Assembly: GCA_023415515.1 (NCBI GenBank) | Contig: JAEZKH010000185.1 | Span: 1-7,331, forward strand | Length of the DNA stretch: 7,331 bases | Direction of reading: 5' to 3' | DNA from: Actinomycetes bacterium | GTDB lineage: Bacteria > Actinomycetota > Actinomycetes > Mycobacteriales > Mycobacteriaceae | Shown here: piece by piece, positions 6,252-7,331 of the stretch | How the letters are laid out: every line of letters starts with the position of its first letter | Position numbering within the stretch: position 1 is the stretch's first letter | Translations under genes and position numbers: made by a program | Notes under the pieces: generated by a model | Databases searched by the model: none | Told to the model about the DNA's origin: nothing | Seen by the model: the letters and a program-made list of their open reading frames with translations, nothing else

Positions 6252-6260
6252 TGTGGATAA
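6252..6260 (-). promoter_or_regulatory. Single DnaA-box-like nonamer
   Basis: TGTGGATAA on the plus strand is the complement of TTATCCACA, the classical DnaA box. It stands alone, with no cluster and no AT-rich stretch, so it is not an origin. It may be a regulatory DnaA site, a titration site, or chance. Confidence 0.35.
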
Positions 6261-6336
6261 CTCGGGTTCTGACCGTGGTGCGGCCGACCGGGACCGACGA
6301 CGCGCTCGATCGCGCCGTGGTGGGCCAGTCGGGGCC

Positions 6337-6342
6337 CATACT
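6337..6342 (+). promoter_or_regulatory. Possible weak -10 element of the DUF4126 gene
   Basis: CATACT matches four of six bases of TATAAT and ends six bases before GTG 6349. The start has no Shine-Dalgarno sequence, so a leaderless transcript beginning at the GTG would fit. No -35 is recognisable. This is a weak call. Confidence 0.35.
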
Positions 6343-6348
6343 GATTTC

Positions 6349-6942
6349 GTGGAACTGCTGACCGGTCTCGGGCTGGCCACCGCCTCCGGGCTGAACGCCT
6401 ACATCCCGCTGCTGACGCTTGGCCTGCTGTCCCGGTTCACCGACCTGGTCTCACTGCCGCACGGATGGGCCTGGCTCGAGAACGGCTGGGTGATGACAAT
6501 CGTCGCGGTGCTGCTGGTCGTCGAGATCGTGGCCGACAAGATCCCCGCGCTCGACAGTGTCAACGACGCGATCCAGACGTTCGTGCGGCCCACCTCCGGC
6601 GGCATCGTGTTCGGCTCCGGCACGGCGGCGCAGACAGCGGCCGTCACCGATCCCGGGGCGTTCGCCCAGTCGGGTCAGTGGATACCGGTTGTGGTCGGGG
6701 TGCTGGTGGCGTTGGTGGTGTCGCTGACGAAGTCGACGGTGCGGCCCGCGGCCAACGTCGCGACGGCGGGCGTGGCCGCGCCGGTGCTGTCCACCATCGA
6801 GGACGGTGTCAGCGTCGCCCTGGTCTTCTTCGCGATCCTGATACCGGTCGTGGTTCTCCTCGTGCTCGCACTGCTGGCGTTGGGCGCCGTCAAACTGTGG
6901 CGACGACGGCGTCGTCGCACCGCCGCCCAATCGGCAGGTTAG
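6349..6942 (+). CDS. DUF4126 family integral membrane protein
   Basis: A 197-residue membrane protein of unknown function. The GTG at 6349 is chosen because the family's conserved beginning follows at once (ELLTGLGLATASGLNAYIPLL, residues 2-22), although the frame is open further upstream where it lies antisense to the HNH gene. The second family hallmark is EIVADKIPALDSVNDAIQTFVRP (59-81). Hydrophobic segments lie at about 2-26, 47-61, 111-127, 134-147 and 155-182. A cytoplasmic-type arginine tail (RRRRRR, 185-190) follows the last one. No catalytic motif is visible. No ribosome binding site is present, so a leaderless mRNA is likely. The gene runs divergently from the HNH gene and ends tail to tail with glgC, sharing four bases. 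The family is clear; the job is not known, and the neighbours do not suggest one. Confidence 0.85.
   Translation: MELLTGLGLATASGLNAYIPLLTLGLLSRFTDLVSLPHGWAWLENGWVMTIVAVLLVVEIVADKIPALDSVNDAIQTFVRPTSGGIVFGSGTAAQTAAVTDPGAFAQSGQWIPVVVGVLVALVVSLTKSTVRPAANVATAGVAAPVLSTIEDGVSVALVFFAILIPVVVLLVLALLALGAVKLWRRRRRRTAAQSAG
6900..6918. repeat. Perfect inverted repeat near the convergent gene ends
   Basis: GCGACGACG (6900-6908) and CGTCGTCGC (6910-6918) are perfect inverted copies around one base and can form a short GC-rich hairpin on either strand. It encodes the arginine tail of the DUF4126 protein and lies 20 bases before the overlapping stop codons. No T-tract follows, so it is not a classical terminator. 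It may simply reflect the arginine codons CGA/CGT. Confidence 0.5.
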
Positions 6943-7331
6943 ATCCAGACGCCCTTGCCAACCGCCACGACGCCGCCCGCGCTGATCGCGAACCGCTCGC
7001 GGTCCTTGTCGAGGTCGACGCCGACCATCTCACCCGGGCCGACCACCACGTTCTTGTCGAGGATCGCGTGCCGCACGACCGCGCCGCGGCCCACCCGCAC
7101 GCCGGGCATCAGCACGCTGCCCTCGACGATCGCGCCGTCGTCGACAACGACATTGGACGACAACACCGAATTGCGCACCGACGCCGCCGAGATGATGCTG
7201 CCGGCTCCGACCACCGACTCCTGCGCTGAACCGCCGTTGACGAACTTCGCCGGGGCCAGGTTCTCCGACTCACCCCTGATCGGCCAGCGCTTGTTGTAGA
7301 GGTTGAACACCGGGTGCACCGACACCAGGTC
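6939..7331 (-). CDS. glgC: Glucose-1-phosphate adenylyltransferase, C-terminal part (cut by window edge)
   Basis: The last 130 residues of ADP-glucose pyrophosphorylase, which makes ADP-glucose from ATP and glucose 1-phosphate. In mycobacteria ADP-glucose feeds glycogen, capsular alpha-glucan and the maltosyl-phosphate (GlgM/GlgE) route. The visible part is the left-handed beta-helix domain, with hexapeptide-type repeats such as VVGAGSIISAASVRNSVLSS and VVDDGAIVEGSVLMPGVRVG, preceded by FNLYNKRWPIRGE, which is typical of actinobacterial GlgC. It closely matches M. tuberculosis Rv1213 (404 residues) as I recall it, so roughly the first two thirds, including the nucleotide-binding domain, lie outside the window. 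The gene continues past 7331 and its start and promoter are not visible. Its TAA (6941-6939) overlaps the TAG of the convergent DUF4126 gene. Confidence 0.95.
   Translation of the reverse strand, partial: DLVSVHPVFNLYNKRWPIRGESENLAPAKFVNGGSAQESVVGAGSIISAASVRNSVLSSNVVVDDGAIVEGSVLMPGVRVGRGAVVRHAILDKNVVVGPGEMVGVDLDKDRERFAISAGGVVAVGKGVWI

Noticed and set aside
6061..6348. N-terminal extension of the DUF4126 protein
   Set aside because: It runs antisense through the start of the HNH gene and its SOS box. DUF4126 homology begins at GTG 6349.

Overview
The window is high-GC DNA that reads as a mycobacterium (Mycobacterium/Mycolicibacterium or a close relative). The evidence is GTG starts, promoters that look leaderless, a mycobacterial-type LexA box, and a gene order resembling the M. 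tuberculosis Rv1216c-Rv1219c locus, which lies tail to tail with glgC (synteny recalled from memory, not searched).

Left part, bases 43-4663, plus strand: five closely packed genes that look like one operon. They are a TetR-family repressor, an ABC-transporter ATPase, an ABC-2 type permease with two homologous halves, and two tandem isoprenylcysteine-methyltransferase-like (ICMT/PEMT fold) membrane proteins of identical length. Junctions are a 29-base overlap, a 4-base overlap, a 16-base gap and a 2-base gap. A -35/-10 pair lies before the first gene, and a 38-bp imperfect palindrome covers its -10 box and start codon, as expected for an autoregulating TetR protein. The likely picture is an inducible efflux pump with two membrane methyltransferases of unknown substrate. 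Bases 1-42 carry no gene I can support.

Middle part, bases 4720-6201, minus strand: one gene of the DUF222/HNH-endonuclease (13E12 repeat) family, convergent with the operon. A perfect match to the mycobacterial SOS box lies 13 bases upstream of its start, so it is very probably LexA-controlled and DNA-damage inducible. The 147-base divergent region 6202-6348 holds this box, a probable -10 element, a lone DnaA-box-like nonamer and a weak -10 for the next gene.

Right part: a DUF4126 membrane protein on the plus strand (6349-6942) runs into the 3' end of glgC on the minus strand (6939 to beyond the window edge). Their stop codons overlap in the 4-bp sequence TTAG.

No RNA gene, CRISPR array, insertion sequence or complete mobile element was seen. 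No wholly new system is evident. The best leads are the tandem methyltransferases in the efflux operon, the extended operator over the repressor start codon, and the SOS-controlled HNH gene with an altered active-site motif.
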